The notes under the pieces were generated by a model that was not told where the DNA came from, did not search any database, and was given only the letters and a program-made list of their open reading frames with translations. This document shows, piece after piece, positions 53,382 through 61,372 of a stretch of 64,000 nucleotides of DNA. This DNA is from Butyrivibrio sp. (GTDB lineage Bacteria; Bacillota; Clostridia; Lachnospirales; Lachnospiraceae). A program made the position numbers and the translations under genes. Each line of letters starts with the position of its first letter. The stretch's first letter is position 1. Location of the stretch: NCBI GenBank assembly GCA_015056575.1, contig SVGA01000011.1, forward strand, positions 1 through 64,000, written 5' to 3'.

Positions 53382-54329
53382 TCAGGAAAGCTGCTTATGG
53401 ATATACTTGGTAAGATTGTTTATTACATCGTGTACGGTGCCGTTGACAGTACATCCGGCTGCGCGAACGTGGCCGCCGCCTCCGAACATGGAAGCAACCT
53501 CCGATACGTTTACTGCTCCGTTGCTTCTAAGGCTGACCTTGTACTCAAGAGGAGCAATTTCATACATGAATATCGCACAGTCAACTCCTATGGTCAAAAG
53601 AAGCTGATTCACAATGCCGTCCAGATCGTTGCTGTCAGCACCGTAAAACTCCATAGTATCCTTGGATATAGATGAAAAGATACATCTGCCGTCCATGATA
53701 CGAATGCTCTCAAGGAGGGCTCTTCCAAGAATCTGGTTCTGTAGATAGGTCTTTTCATAAAAAACATGATCTATAAGGCTTCCAAAATCAAAGCCGTAAG
53801 AGATCAGCTCTGAAACCACCTGCAGGGTCCTGGGTGAAGTATTGTTGTATTTGAATACACCCGTGTCGGTCACAATACCCATATAAAGGGCTTTTGCGAT
53901 CTCCACATCCATCCTGTCATGGTCGATCACATCATAAACCAGCTCACATGCCGAGCTTGCTGTCGGAACGATGTAGAGGTCATCACCTGTTCCGGGATTG
54001 CTTATATGATGATCTATATTCAATGTCTTTTTTGCAGAGTCAAAAAACTTTTCGGCATCGCCGATCCGCTCTTTTCCGCAGTCACATACGATAAACAGAT
54101 CGTAGCTGTCGATATCGCTTGCAAAATCGGACCTGACCTTGTCTGTATCCTTGATGAACAGGAACTCGGGAGGTATCTTCTCCAAAAATACATCAACCCT
54201 GATGTCGGGATAGTTTTTGATAAGGTAGAGATACATGCCCATACAGGAGCCGATACAATCACCGTCAGGTCTGATGTGTCCTGATATGCCGATAGTCTTT
54301 GCACTGCCAAGGAAATTATCTATCTTCAT
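53382..54329 (-). CDS. nrnA: DHH/DHHA1 phosphoesterase, NrnA-like
   Basis: A 315-residue enzyme that degrades short oligoribonucleotides and pAp. Motifs: R-P-D-G-D-C-I-G-S, D-C-G-K-E-R, N-I-D-H-H-I-S-N and T-D-T-G-V-F in the DHH domain; G-G-G-G-H-V-R-A-A-G in DHHA1. It overlaps rbfA by 4 bp. Confidence 0.93.
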   Translation of the reverse strand: MKIDNFLGSAKTIGISGHIRPDGDCIGSCMGMYLYLIKNYPDIRVDVFLEKIPPEFLFIKDTDKVRSDFASDIDSYDLFIVCDCGKERIGDAEKFFDSAKKTLNIDHHISNPGTGDDLYIVPTASSACELVYDVIDHDRMDVEIAKALYMGIVTDTGVFKYNNTSPRTLQVVSELISYGFDFGSLIDHVFYEKTYLQNQILGRALLESIRIMDGRCIFSSISKDTMEFYGADSNDLDGIVNQLLLTIGVDCAIFMYEIAPLEYKVSLRSNGAVNVSEVASMFGGGGHVRAAGCTVNGTVHDVINNLTKYIHKQLS

Positions 54330-54748
54330 TTTTCCTCCGGTTGTGTGTCGTCAGTCTCCTCTGAAGGTTCCTCGCCTCTTGCAAGCCTTGCTTCGTTGTC
54401 TTTGGCTGTTACTTCATCTATCTTCTTGGACATATTGATGGCATACTCTATGGAATCATCCATTATAAATCTGAGCTCGGGGGTATACCTCATGTTGAGC
54501 TCTTTGGCCAGAGTACTGCGGATATATCCGGCTGCGCTCTTAAGGCCCTCTGCGGTACGCTCTCTGTCCTCGTCATTACCCATGACGGAAACCCAGACCT
54601 TGCAGGTCTTAAGATCCGGAGCGACCTCTACATCCATTACAGATGTAAAGGGGCTGATCCTTGGATCCTTGCTGTAGCGGATTGCTTCAGAGATAACCTT
54701 CTGAACTTCGCCATTTATTCTTCTGTTTTTGTTACTGTTTTTTCTCAT
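54326..54748 (-). CDS. rbfA: Ribosome-binding factor A
   Basis: A 140-residue KH-like protein that matures 16S rRNA. The core R-I-N-G-E-V-Q-K-V-I-S-E and R-Y-T-P-E-L-R-F-I-M-D-D-S are conserved; the Glu/Asp-rich tail after residue 118 is not. It is 24 bp downstream of infB. Confidence 0.95.
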   Translation of the reverse strand: MRKNSNKNRRINGEVQKVISEAIRYSKDPRISPFTSVMDVEVAPDLKTCKVWVSVMGNDEDRERTAEGLKSAAGYIRSTLAKELNMRYTPELRFIMDDSIEYAINMSKKIDEVTAKDNEARLARGEEPSEETDDTQPEEK

Positions 54749-54772
54749 TTATTTTCCTCATGTGAAAGGAGC

Positions 54773-57700
54773 TCAGGTACGAGGTACCTCAACCATCTCG
54801 TAGGCTTCTACCATATCGCCCTCATTGATGGAATCGAATCCGTCAAATACAAGACCACACTCGTAGCCTTCCTTAACTTCCTTAACATCGTCCTTGAATC
54901 TCTTGAGGGAAGCAAGATCACCTTCGAAGATCTGCTCGCCGTCTCTTGTGATACGAACCTTGCATTCCTTCTTGATGATACCGTCCTTAACAAAGGCACC
55001 GGCAATGTTACCAACCTTGGACGCCTTAAAGATCTGACGAACCTCGGCGTGTCCTGTAACTCTTTCCTCATATACGGGAGCAAGCATACCCTTCATGGCA
55101 TACTCAATCTCCTCGATAGCCTGGTAGATAACCTTGTAGAGCTTGATCTCAACACCCTCGTGGTCAGCCATACTCTTGGCCATGGCATCGGGACGAACGT
55201 CAAATCCGATGATGATGGCATTGGATGCTGCCGCAAGTGTTACGTCAGACTCATTGATGGCACCTACGCCGCCGTGAATGATCTTAACAACAACTTCGTC
55301 ATTTGAAAGCTTAAGAAGGCTGCTCTTAAGGGCTTCTACGCTACCCTGAACATCGGCCTTGATGATGATGTTGAGTTCCTGAAGTCTGCCTTCCTCAATC
55401 TTGGAGTACAGATCGTCAAGGGACATCTTAGCCTTGGTCTCTTCAATAAGATCCTTCTTGTGCTGCTGCAGGTATGTGTTTGCATACTGCTTGGCCTCTT
55501 TGTCTGTCTCGTGTCCAAGGAATACCTCACCGGCATTGGGAACATCGGAAAGGCCAAGGATCTCAACAGGCTGTGAAGGCTTAGCTTCCTTAAGCTTGTT
55601 GCCCTTATCGTCAACCATAGCTCTCACCTTACCTGAGCTTGCACCTGCAGAAATAAAGTCACCCACATGAAGTGTACCCTTCTGGACAAGTACGTTGGCA
55701 ACAGGACCACGGCCCTTATCAAGTCTTGCCTCAAGCACCAGACCTCTGGCTTCTCTGTTGGGATTAGCCTTAAGTTCCAGAATGTCTGAGGTAAGGATAA
55801 TGGTCTCAAGGAGAGTATCAATACCCTCACCTGTCTTGGCAGATACCGGAACAAACTCTGTTGTTCCGCCCCAATCCGTAGCGATAAGACCGTATTCGGT
55901 CATCTCCTGCTTAACCCTGTCGATGTTGGCATTGGGCTTATCGATCTTATTAACTGCTACGATCATCTCAACCCCTGCAGCCTTGGCATGGTTGATAGCC
56001 TCTATGGTCTGAGGCATTACACCGTCATCGGCAGCTACAACAAGGACTGCAATATCTGTGGAATTAGCACCACGCATTCGCATTGCTGTGAAAGCCTCAT
56101 GACCGGGTGTGTCAAGGAAGGTGATCTTCTGACCGCCTATGGATACTGTATAGGCACCGATTCTCTGTGTGATACCGCCTGCCTCTCTGTCTGTAACGCT
56201 GGTCTTTCTGATGGCATCAAGAAGTGATGTCTTACCATGGTCAACGTGACCCATTACGCAGACAACGGGAGGTCTTTTCTGAAGAGTCTCAGGTGCATCC
56301 TCATCCTCTTTAAGAAGTTCTTCGATGATATCAACGGGAACTTCCTTCTCGCAGATGATGTCATACTCAATAGCAATATTCTCAGCTTCTTCATAAGTAA
56401 GCTCTGTATTAACGGTTGAAACCTGTCCTGCCAAGAAGAGTTTCTTGATGATAACGGAAGGCTGCATCTTCATCTTTTCAGCCAGTTCCTTGATGGAAAC
56501 CTTTTCGGGAATGGAGATCACCTTGATCTGCTCCTCAGGTTCCTCCACCTTCTTGACTTCGGGCTTGATGAATCTGCCGACTCTCTTGCTTCTTGGCATC
56601 ATCTCTTCCTGCTCGTAAGCAAGATCCTTCTTGTTCCTCTTATCCTTCTCCTGGCCCTGACGACGTCTGTCCTCATCTCTGTGACCGGGACCGCTCTTCT
56701 CTGCAGGACCGTCAAATCCACCGCGAGCAGGACCGGCGTTCTTGTCAAACTTGCCGCCAAATCTATTGTCATTCTTGCCCTGGAATCTGTTGCCGCCCTG
56801 ACCGGGTCTGTCATTGCGATCGTTCCTTCCGCCCTGCTGGAATCCGGGTCTGTCTCCGGGACGATTGTTATTGCCGCCCTGACGGGGTCCTCTGTTGTCT
56901 TTGTTGTCTCTGTTGTCCCTGTTACCCCTGTTGTCTCTGTTATCCCTGTTATCTCTGTTATCCCTGTTGTCCCTTACAGGTCTGTTCTCTGTCTGAGGCT
57001 GCTGTGAAGCAGGTGCCGCAACAGGTGCTGCTGAAACAGGTGCCTTGGGCTGTGCCTGAGCTGCTGCGGGCTGTTCCTGTTCTTTCTTGGGAGCGGGCTT
57101 GGGTGTTACAGACTTATTCACAGGTGTATTGTAGCTGTCAAGCTGTGAAGGTGCTGTAAGAGGTTTGATAGGATGATAAACATTCTGAGACTGAGCGAAG
57201 GTCTTTCTCGGAGCCTGTCCGCCGTTTCTGTTGTCTCTGTTATCTCTTCTCTGACCATTGTAGCCGCCGTTATTGCCACCCTGGTTGCCGCCTCTCATAT
57301 TGGAGTTGTTCATGTTGCTTACAACAATGATCTTCTTCTTTTTCTTGATAGGCTCGCCACCCTCTGCAGGCTTCTTAGCAGGAGCCTTTGCATCAGCGGG
57401 TTTTGCTGCCTCTTCCTTCTTGGGTGCAGCATTCTCTTTTGCAGCAGGTGCCACTTTAACTTCGGGAGTCTTATCCTCCTTGGCTGTCTCTGCTTTCTTT
57501 GCAGCACTTTCACCCCCGGCAGGCTTTTCCTTTTTACCGGAAGCCTTACCGAAGTGCTTCTTAGCCACTTCAGCGTCTGTCTCTTCGATAGAACTGTTGG
57601 AGCGTTTTGCCTCTATCCCATTCTCCTGCAAAAAAGCTATCAGCTCTTTTGACTCGCATCCAAGCTCAAAAGCAAGTTCGGATATTTTAATTTTTGCCAT
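54773..57700 (-). CDS. infB: Translation initiation factor IF-2
   Basis: A 975-residue GTPase that joins fMet-tRNA and ribosomal subunits. A short N-terminal IF2_N module is followed by a very long disordered region (about 50-365) rich in Lys/Ala/Pro, then Asn/Arg/Gly, including nine near-tandem D-N-R triplets at 244-269. A second IF2_N module precedes the G domain, whose G1 is G-H-V-D-H-G-K-T (484-491). Later domains are complete. The start overlaps ylxQ by 14 bp. Confidence 0.96.
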   Translation of the reverse strand: MAKIKISELAFELGCESKELIAFLQENGIEAKRSNSSIEETDAEVAKKHFGKASGKKEKPAGGESAAKKAETAKEDKTPEVKVAPAAKENAAPKKEEAAKPADAKAPAKKPAEGGEPIKKKKKIIVVSNMNNSNMRGGNQGGNNGGYNGQRRDNRDNRNGGQAPRKTFAQSQNVYHPIKPLTAPSQLDSYNTPVNKSVTPKPAPKKEQEQPAAAQAQPKAPVSAAPVAAPASQQPQTENRPVRDNRDNRDNRDNRDNRGNRDNRDNKDNRGPRQGGNNNRPGDRPGFQQGGRNDRNDRPGQGGNRFQGKNDNRFGGKFDKNAGPARGGFDGPAEKSGPGHRDEDRRRQGQEKDKRNKKDLAYEQEEMMPRSKRVGRFIKPEVKKVEEPEEQIKVISIPEKVSIKELAEKMKMQPSVIIKKLFLAGQVSTVNTELTYEEAENIAIEYDIICEKEVPVDIIEELLKEDEDAPETLQKRPPVVCVMGHVDHGKTSLLDAIRKTSVTDREAGGITQRIGAYTVSIGGQKITFLDTPGHEAFTAMRMRGANSTDIAVLVVAADDGVMPQTIEAINHAKAAGVEMIVAVNKIDKPNANIDRVKQEMTEYGLIATDWGGTTEFVPVSAKTGEGIDTLLETIILTSDILELKANPNREARGLVLEARLDKGRGPVANVLVQKGTLHVGDFISAGASSGKVRAMVDDKGNKLKEAKPSQPVEILGLSDVPNAGEVFLGHETDKEAKQYANTYLQQHKKDLIEETKAKMSLDDLYSKIEEGRLQELNIIIKADVQGSVEALKSSLLKLSNDEVVVKIIHGGVGAINESDVTLAAASNAIIIGFDVRPDAMAKSMADHEGVEIKLYKVIYQAIEEIEYAMKGMLAPVYEERVTGHAEVRQIFKASKVGNIAGAFVKDGIIKKECKVRITRDGEQIFEGDLASLKRFKDDVKEVKEGYECGLVFDGFDSINEGDMVEAYEMVEVPRT

Positions 57701-58028
57701 TCACATTTCCTCCGTCCTCTTCTTCTATCAGTAAGTTCTTCCGAAGTGACTCAGACAACCCCGTGTCTGTTATTGCCAGACTTGTTCGAACATCCTTACC
57801 TATTGCGTGCCCCAAGCTTTCCTTGTCTCCAAAGAAAACTATGGGAACCTTGTAAAACTTACACTTATCATTGAACTGCTTGGTGGTGTTATCCGAAGCA
57901 TCGCTGCTTACTATCACCAGTTTGGCAGTTCCTTTGCGGATCGCTTCCATGGTGGCGAACTCTCCGCTCTTTAACTTCCCGGCCCTCATACAAAGGCCAA
58001 GAAGTGAATAAACTTTATTTGAATCCAA
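57687..58028 (-). CDS. ylxQ: L7Ae family RNA-binding protein, YlxQ-like
   Basis: About 113 residues. The core L-L-G-L-C-M-R-A-G-K-L-K-S-G and V-I-V-S-S-D-A-S-D-N-T match L7Ae/L30e proteins that bind kink-turn RNA. The start is uncertain: no ATG is available. TTG at 58028, about 13 nt after AAGGAG, gives the usual family N-terminus; TTG at 58061 would overlap ylxR by 29 bp. It is part of the nusA-infB operon. Confidence 0.85.
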   Translation of the reverse strand: MDSNKVYSLLGLCMRAGKLKSGEFATMEAIRKGTAKLVIVSSDASDNTTKQFNDKCKFYKVPIVFFGDKESLGHAIGKDVRTSLAITDTGLSESLRKNLLIEEEDGGNVNGKN

Positions 58029-58032
58029 TATA

Positions 58033-58290
58033 TCAGCCAAGCTCCTTTTCAATTCGCTCAAGCACGTCGGCGGGAATGGATGATTTCAAAGCTCTCTCAA
58101 GTCCCTTGTTCTTAACGGCCTTTTTGAAGCACTCTGAATTGTTGCATATGTAAGCGCCTCTGCCGTTGGCCTTTCCGGTGGCATCCACCAGAACCTCTCC
58201 TTCAGGAGTTTTGATGATCCTGATGAGTTCCTTCTTCTCTTTCATTTCCCCGCATCCGACACATTTTCTGGTTGGAATTTTCTTTTGCAT
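58033..58290 (-). CDS. ylxR: YlxR family nucleic acid-binding protein
   Basis: An 85-residue protein with the family start P-T-R-K-C-V-G-C-G and R-G-A-Y-I-C, a G-R-G-A-Y signature. Members bind RNA or DNA and sit between nusA and ylxQ, as here. Cysteine pairs may bind metal. Confidence 0.93.
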   Translation of the reverse strand: MQKKIPTRKCVGCGEMKEKKELIRIIKTPEGEVLVDATGKANGRGAYICNNSECFKKAVKNKGLERALKSSIPADVLERIEKELG

Positions 58291-58312
58291 AGATACTCCG
58301 ATCTACCGGGAA

Positions 58313-59476
58313 TTACTCTTCTGAGCCCTCATCGGCTGCATCCTCAGAGCCCTCGGTATCGTATTCTTCATATCCCTCGTACTCTTCATCATCCTCGTCA
58401 TCCATATAGTCCTCAATACGGAATCCGGGAGCATCCTTAGCCTGAGTCTCGCTCTTGATATCAATCTTGTATCCTGTAAGTCTTGCAGCAAGTCTTGCGT
58501 TCTGACCTTCCTTACCGATGGCAAGTGAGAGCTGGTAATCGGGAACCACAACCTTCGCACTCTTCTCTTCGGGATCTGCAAATACAGCTACGATCTTGGC
58601 AGGTGAAAGAGCATTCTGGATCAGGTTACCGGGGTTCTCATCCCAGTTGATAACATCGATCTTCTCGCCGCTGAGCTCATCAACGATGAGGTTTACTCTG
58701 TTTCCGTTTACACCTACGCAGGCGCCTACGGCATCAACATTGGGGTTGTTGGAATAAACCGCGATCTTGGTACGGCTTCCCGCCTCCCTTGCGATGCTCT
58801 TGATCTCTACTGTTCCGTCCTGGATCTCAGCAACTTCCTGCTCAAAAAGCTTCTTAACGAGATCGGGATGTGTACGGGAAACAAGGATCCTGGGTCCCTT
58901 TGAACCGTTCTTAACCTCAAGTACATATACTTTAAGACGCTGTGTGGGTCTGTAAACCTCGCTCTTGACCTGCTCATTCTCATTGAGGATGGCATCTGCA
59001 CGGCCCAGGTTGATGCTGATGTTCTTACCGATAAATCTCTGAACAACACCTGTAACGATGTCGTGCTCCTTCTCAAAGTATTCATTATAGATGGCCCCGC
59101 GCTCTTCCTCACGGATCTTCTGCAGGATAACGTTCTTGGCATTCTGTGTGGCAATACGTCCAAACTCCTTGGAGTTAAGGGATACGCTTACCATATCGCC
59201 AACCTTGGCCTTTTTGTTGATCTTCCTGGCATCATCCAGGCTGATCTCGATCATGGGATCCATAACGTCATCAGCAGTCTCAACGACTTCCTTATCTGCA
59301 AAACACTTGAAGTCGCAGTTGTCTCTGTCGATCTCTACTCTGATGTTGTCAGTCCTGCCGAAGTTGTTCTTGCAGGCTGTGATCAGAGAGTTCTCGATAG
59401 CATCAAACAGGGAATCCTTGCTGATGTTCTTCTCCTTCTCTAAAAGCTCAAGGGCATCCATTAATTCTTTACTCAT
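58313..59476 (-). CDS. nusA: Transcription termination/antitermination protein NusA
   Basis: A 387-residue protein with the RNA polymerase-binding N-terminal domain (about 1-125), S1 (about 130-195) and two KH domains (about 200-345; V-G-A-C-V-G-V-N-G-N-R and A-I-G-K-E-G-Q-N-A-R-L-A). The acidic tail has many Glu/Asp and Tyr. The ATG at 59476 is preferred, with GGAG 6 nt upstream. It overlaps nothing and follows rimP by 23 bp. Confidence 0.96.
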   Translation of the reverse strand: MSKELMDALELLEKEKNISKDSLFDAIENSLITACKNNFGRTDNIRVEIDRDNCDFKCFADKEVVETADDVMDPMIEISLDDARKINKKAKVGDMVSVSLNSKEFGRIATQNAKNVILQKIREEERGAIYNEYFEKEHDIVTGVVQRFIGKNISINLGRADAILNENEQVKSEVYRPTQRLKVYVLEVKNGSKGPRILVSRTHPDLVKKLFEQEVAEIQDGTVEIKSIAREAGSRTKIAVYSNNPNVDAVGACVGVNGNRVNLIVDELSGEKIDVINWDENPGNLIQNALSPAKIVAVFADPEEKSAKVVVPDYQLSLAIGKEGQNARLAARLTGYKIDIKSETQAKDAPGFRIEDYMDDEDDEEYEGYEEYDTEGSEDAADEGSEE

Positions 59477-59499
59477 CGTAATCTCCATTTCCGTCCGGA

Positions 59500-59961
59500 T
59501 CAAAAATCCAGAGCAAGCTTAATAACTGATATCTCTTTTCTTATAAAAGTTTCATCTTTGTCATTTATAGTTACGGTAACCTCCGAATCGTTAAAACTCT
59601 TCAGTGTACCGGCGAACTCCTTAACTCCGTCCCTTGGCTTGTAAAGCTTAAGCTCCACGTCCTTGCCAAGAGAATTCTGAAGGTGCCTGTCCTTCTTGAG
59701 CTGGCGGCCAAGTCCGGGGCTTGAAACCTCCAAAGTATAGGCTTCCTCAATAAAATCATCTTCATCAAGGGCATCCGACAAGGCGTGATTGACATTGACG
59801 CAGTCATTGATGTCCACACCCTCCGGCTTATCAATGTAAGCCCTGAGGTACCATTCTCCCGCTTCCTTGACATATTCCACATCATAGATGGATACGCCGT
59901 TGGCTTCAGCGATGGGAACCAGGATTTCCTCGGTCCTCTTCTCAATTTCGTTCTTTTTCAT
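59500..59961 (-). CDS. rimP: Ribosome maturation factor RimP
   Basis: A 153-residue protein with a KH-like N-terminal domain (Y-D-V-E-Y-V-K-E-A-G-E-W-Y-L-R) and an Sm-like C-terminal domain. V-S-S-P-G-L-G-R and L-K-L-Y-K-P are family marks. It helps assemble 30S subunits. The ATG at 59961 is preferred because AGAGG lies 7 nt upstream and the extra N-terminal residues do not match the family. Confidence 0.94.
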   Translation of the reverse strand: MKKNEIEKRTEEILVPIAEANGVSIYDVEYVKEAGEWYLRAYIDKPEGVDINDCVNVNHALSDALDEDDFIEEAYTLEVSSPGLGRQLKKDRHLQNSLGKDVELKLYKPRDGVKEFAGTLKSFNDSEVTVTINDKDETFIRKEISVIKLALDF

Positions 59962-60060
59962 GCAAAAACCTCTTAAGAAAAATGATTGGGATTGCCTGTC
60001 GCTTGCGACATGCACGCGCCGAACACGGATGCGTCTTCATCATTTACATATTGCGTAAGT
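59962..60060 (-). promoter_or_regulatory. Leader of the rimP-nusA-infB operon
   Basis: It contains the minus-strand hairpin TGTCGCAAGCGACA (59997-60010), nearly identical to one in the rpsO leader. The transcript start is not identified. In other bacteria NusA can feed back on its operon; here only the structure is visible. Confidence 0.4.
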
Positions 60061-60070
60061 TCGCATCTTA

Positions 60071-60135
60071 CACTTTCTTTATGTCGAAATATCTGTCTTT
60101 TTGACATAAAGAAAGTGGGCTCTTTGCAAGCCCAC
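60071..60135 (-). terminator. Overlapping hairpins upstream of rimP
   Basis: Minus strand: GTGGGCT/AGCCCAC (60115-60135) followed by TTTCTTT works as a terminator for the transporter genes. A second perfect 15-bp stem, CACTTTCTTTATGTC/GACATAAAGAAAGTG (60071-60117), shares three bases with it. Confidence 0.7.
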
Positions 60136-60201
60136 TCTCAACAGTTACCTTATATCCTCTGCTAAAATACCACAGTTATGCCAATTAGTCAACCCATAAT
60201 C

Positions 60202-60546
60202 TTATCCCAACGTGTAAAATACTATGATCCCGGCTAATATCAGCACAACACCCGCCACCTTGCGGATGGTGATCTTCTCCTTAAATACGATGCGTGACAG
60301 GATCATGACCATGATGTATGCCATGGGTTCCATAACCACAACACCCATATAACCAAGGCCACCGTAGCAGAAAATGGAAAGAACCATGGACAAAACCAGA
60401 AGTCCGTATCCTCCGATAACAAGAATATTGAGGTACTCCTTAATAAAAGACGGATACTCTTTCTGCGCACTCTTTTTAAGAAGTATCTGTGATGTAGAGG
60501 CAAGAAGCTCTGCAAAGATCATAATGATGAAGAATACATTAATCAT
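60202..60546 (-). CDS. Small drug/metabolite transporter subunit
   Basis: A 114-residue protein with four transmembrane helices, of half-EamA or SMR-like size. A glutamate sits in helix 1 (F-A-E-L-L-A-S), the position used for coupling in EmrE-like proteins. It overlaps the next gene by 8 bp, and the two probably form a heterodimer. The substrate is unknown. Start 60546 is the ATG 8 nt after GGAGG. Confidence 0.75.
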   Translation of the reverse strand: MINVFFIIMIFAELLASTSQILLKKSAQKEYPSFIKEYLNILVIGGYGLLVLSMVLSIFCYGGLGYMGVVVMEPMAYIMVMILSRIVFKEKITIRKVAGVVLILAGIIVFYTLG

Positions 60547-60901
60547 TGCTGCCACCTCCCAGATTCATGACTATCACTCCTGCCATAACAAGAAGGACGC
60601 CGGCAACCTTTCCCAGAGTAATGCCCTGGCTGAAGATAAGGAAGTTCCACAGCATTGACCACAGTAGTGTAACAGACTTATTGCAATAGGCAATTGAAAG
60701 TTCAAATCTCTTGATAACCTGCTGCCACAGGACAGCATACACAGCCAGTATCGCAAACTCCAGTCCAAAGAACAGGATATACTTTCCCGAGAGGAATTCG
60801 TTCTGCCCTGCCAGATTACCCGCCACTGTCGAAAGCGAATATACAACAACCGATAGTTCAAGGAGAAGCAGATCCCCAATAGCAATTTTCTTTTTCATCA
60901 A
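60539..60901 (-). CDS. Small drug/metabolite transporter subunit
   Basis: A 120-residue protein with four predicted helices, similar in plan to 60202-60546. It ends with the typical V-A-G-V-L-L-V-M-A-G-V-I-V-M helix. A glutamate also lies in helix 1 (L-L-E-L-S-V-V). A dual-gene SMR/EamA exporter is likely. Confidence 0.75.
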   Translation of the reverse strand: MMKKKIAIGDLLLLELSVVVYSLSTVAGNLAGQNEFLSGKYILFFGLEFAILAVYAVLWQQVIKRFELSIAYCNKSVTLLWSMLWNFLIFSQGITLGKVAGVLLVMAGVIVMNLGGGSND

Positions 60902-60977
60902 AATCAGTCCCTTTCCAGTAAAATACAGGGTTTATTATAGCATAAAAAAATTTTTTGAAAAAATTTTAATTTGGGGC

Positions 60978-61006
60978 TTGCATTTTATTTTGATTTGAGA
61001 TAATAT
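60978..61006 (+). promoter_or_regulatory. Promoter of tRNA-Glu
   Basis: TTGCAT (60978-60983), 17 bp, TAATAT (61001-61006), about 33 bp before the tRNA. A good sigma-A promoter. Confidence 0.75.
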
Positions 61007-61038
61007 AAACAAGTCGCCGCGATGCGGATGACTTAAAT

Positions 61039-61110
61039 GCCTCGTTGGTCAAGCGGTTAAGACGCTGCCCTCTCACGGCAGAATCAGCGGTTCGATTCCG
61101 CTACGAGGTA
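61039..61110 (+). tRNA. tRNA-Glu (anticodon CUC)
   Basis: A 72-nt cloverleaf: acceptor GCCTCGT/ACGAGGT with a terminal G-T pair, D arm with GGTTAAGAC, anticodon stem CTGCC/GGCAG around loop CTCTCAC giving anticodon CUC, and T arm AGCGG-TTCGATT-CCGCT. CCA is not encoded. It reads GAG codons. Confidence 0.93.
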
Positions 61111-61124
61111 CTGACTTGAGCAGA

Positions 61125-61199
61125 GCACTTGGTGAGGTCCTTTCGAACCTAGTGCGAGCCATGGCGATGCACTTGACGAGGTTTTCTCGAGTCTAGTGC
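61125..61199 (+). repeat. Two tandem 31-nt hairpins after tRNA-Glu
   Basis: Copy 1 (61125-61155) and copy 2 (61169-61199) differ at 7 to 8 positions. GGT/ACC in the outer stem of copy 1 becomes GAC/GTC in copy 2, keeping the pairs. Both keep a T-T mismatch and a 3' GA bulge. Selection on RNA or DNA structure is implied; the role is unknown. Confidence 0.65.
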
Positions 61200-61228
61200 A
61201 GTATCCCAGTGATAACAGCCCAACCCGA

Positions 61229-61265
61229 AACCTTGAACATGAAAGTGTTCAGGGTTATTTTTTTG
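61229..61265 (+). terminator. Terminator of the tRNA-Glu transcript
   Basis: Plus-strand hairpin AACCTTGAACA/TGTTCAGGGTT with a 6-nt loop, followed by ATTTTTTT. Confidence 0.88.
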
Positions 61266-61372
61266 CTTTTCTTTAATAATTCTTTTTGCAATCTTAATTT
61301 GACGCTATACCGCATATTGCCGGATAATGTTCTTATGACATTAACCCGTTTTCCGATATGAGGTCACTGCTT

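Noticed and set aside
56894..57240. Short tandem repeats as a CRISPR array
   Set aside because: The repeats are in-frame triplet-codon repeats inside infB, without unique spacers.
61110..61200. Attachment site for an integrated element at tRNA-Glu
   Set aside because: No integrase gene follows, and no duplicate of the tRNA 3' end was seen; the hairpins are repeats of each other, not of the tRNA.
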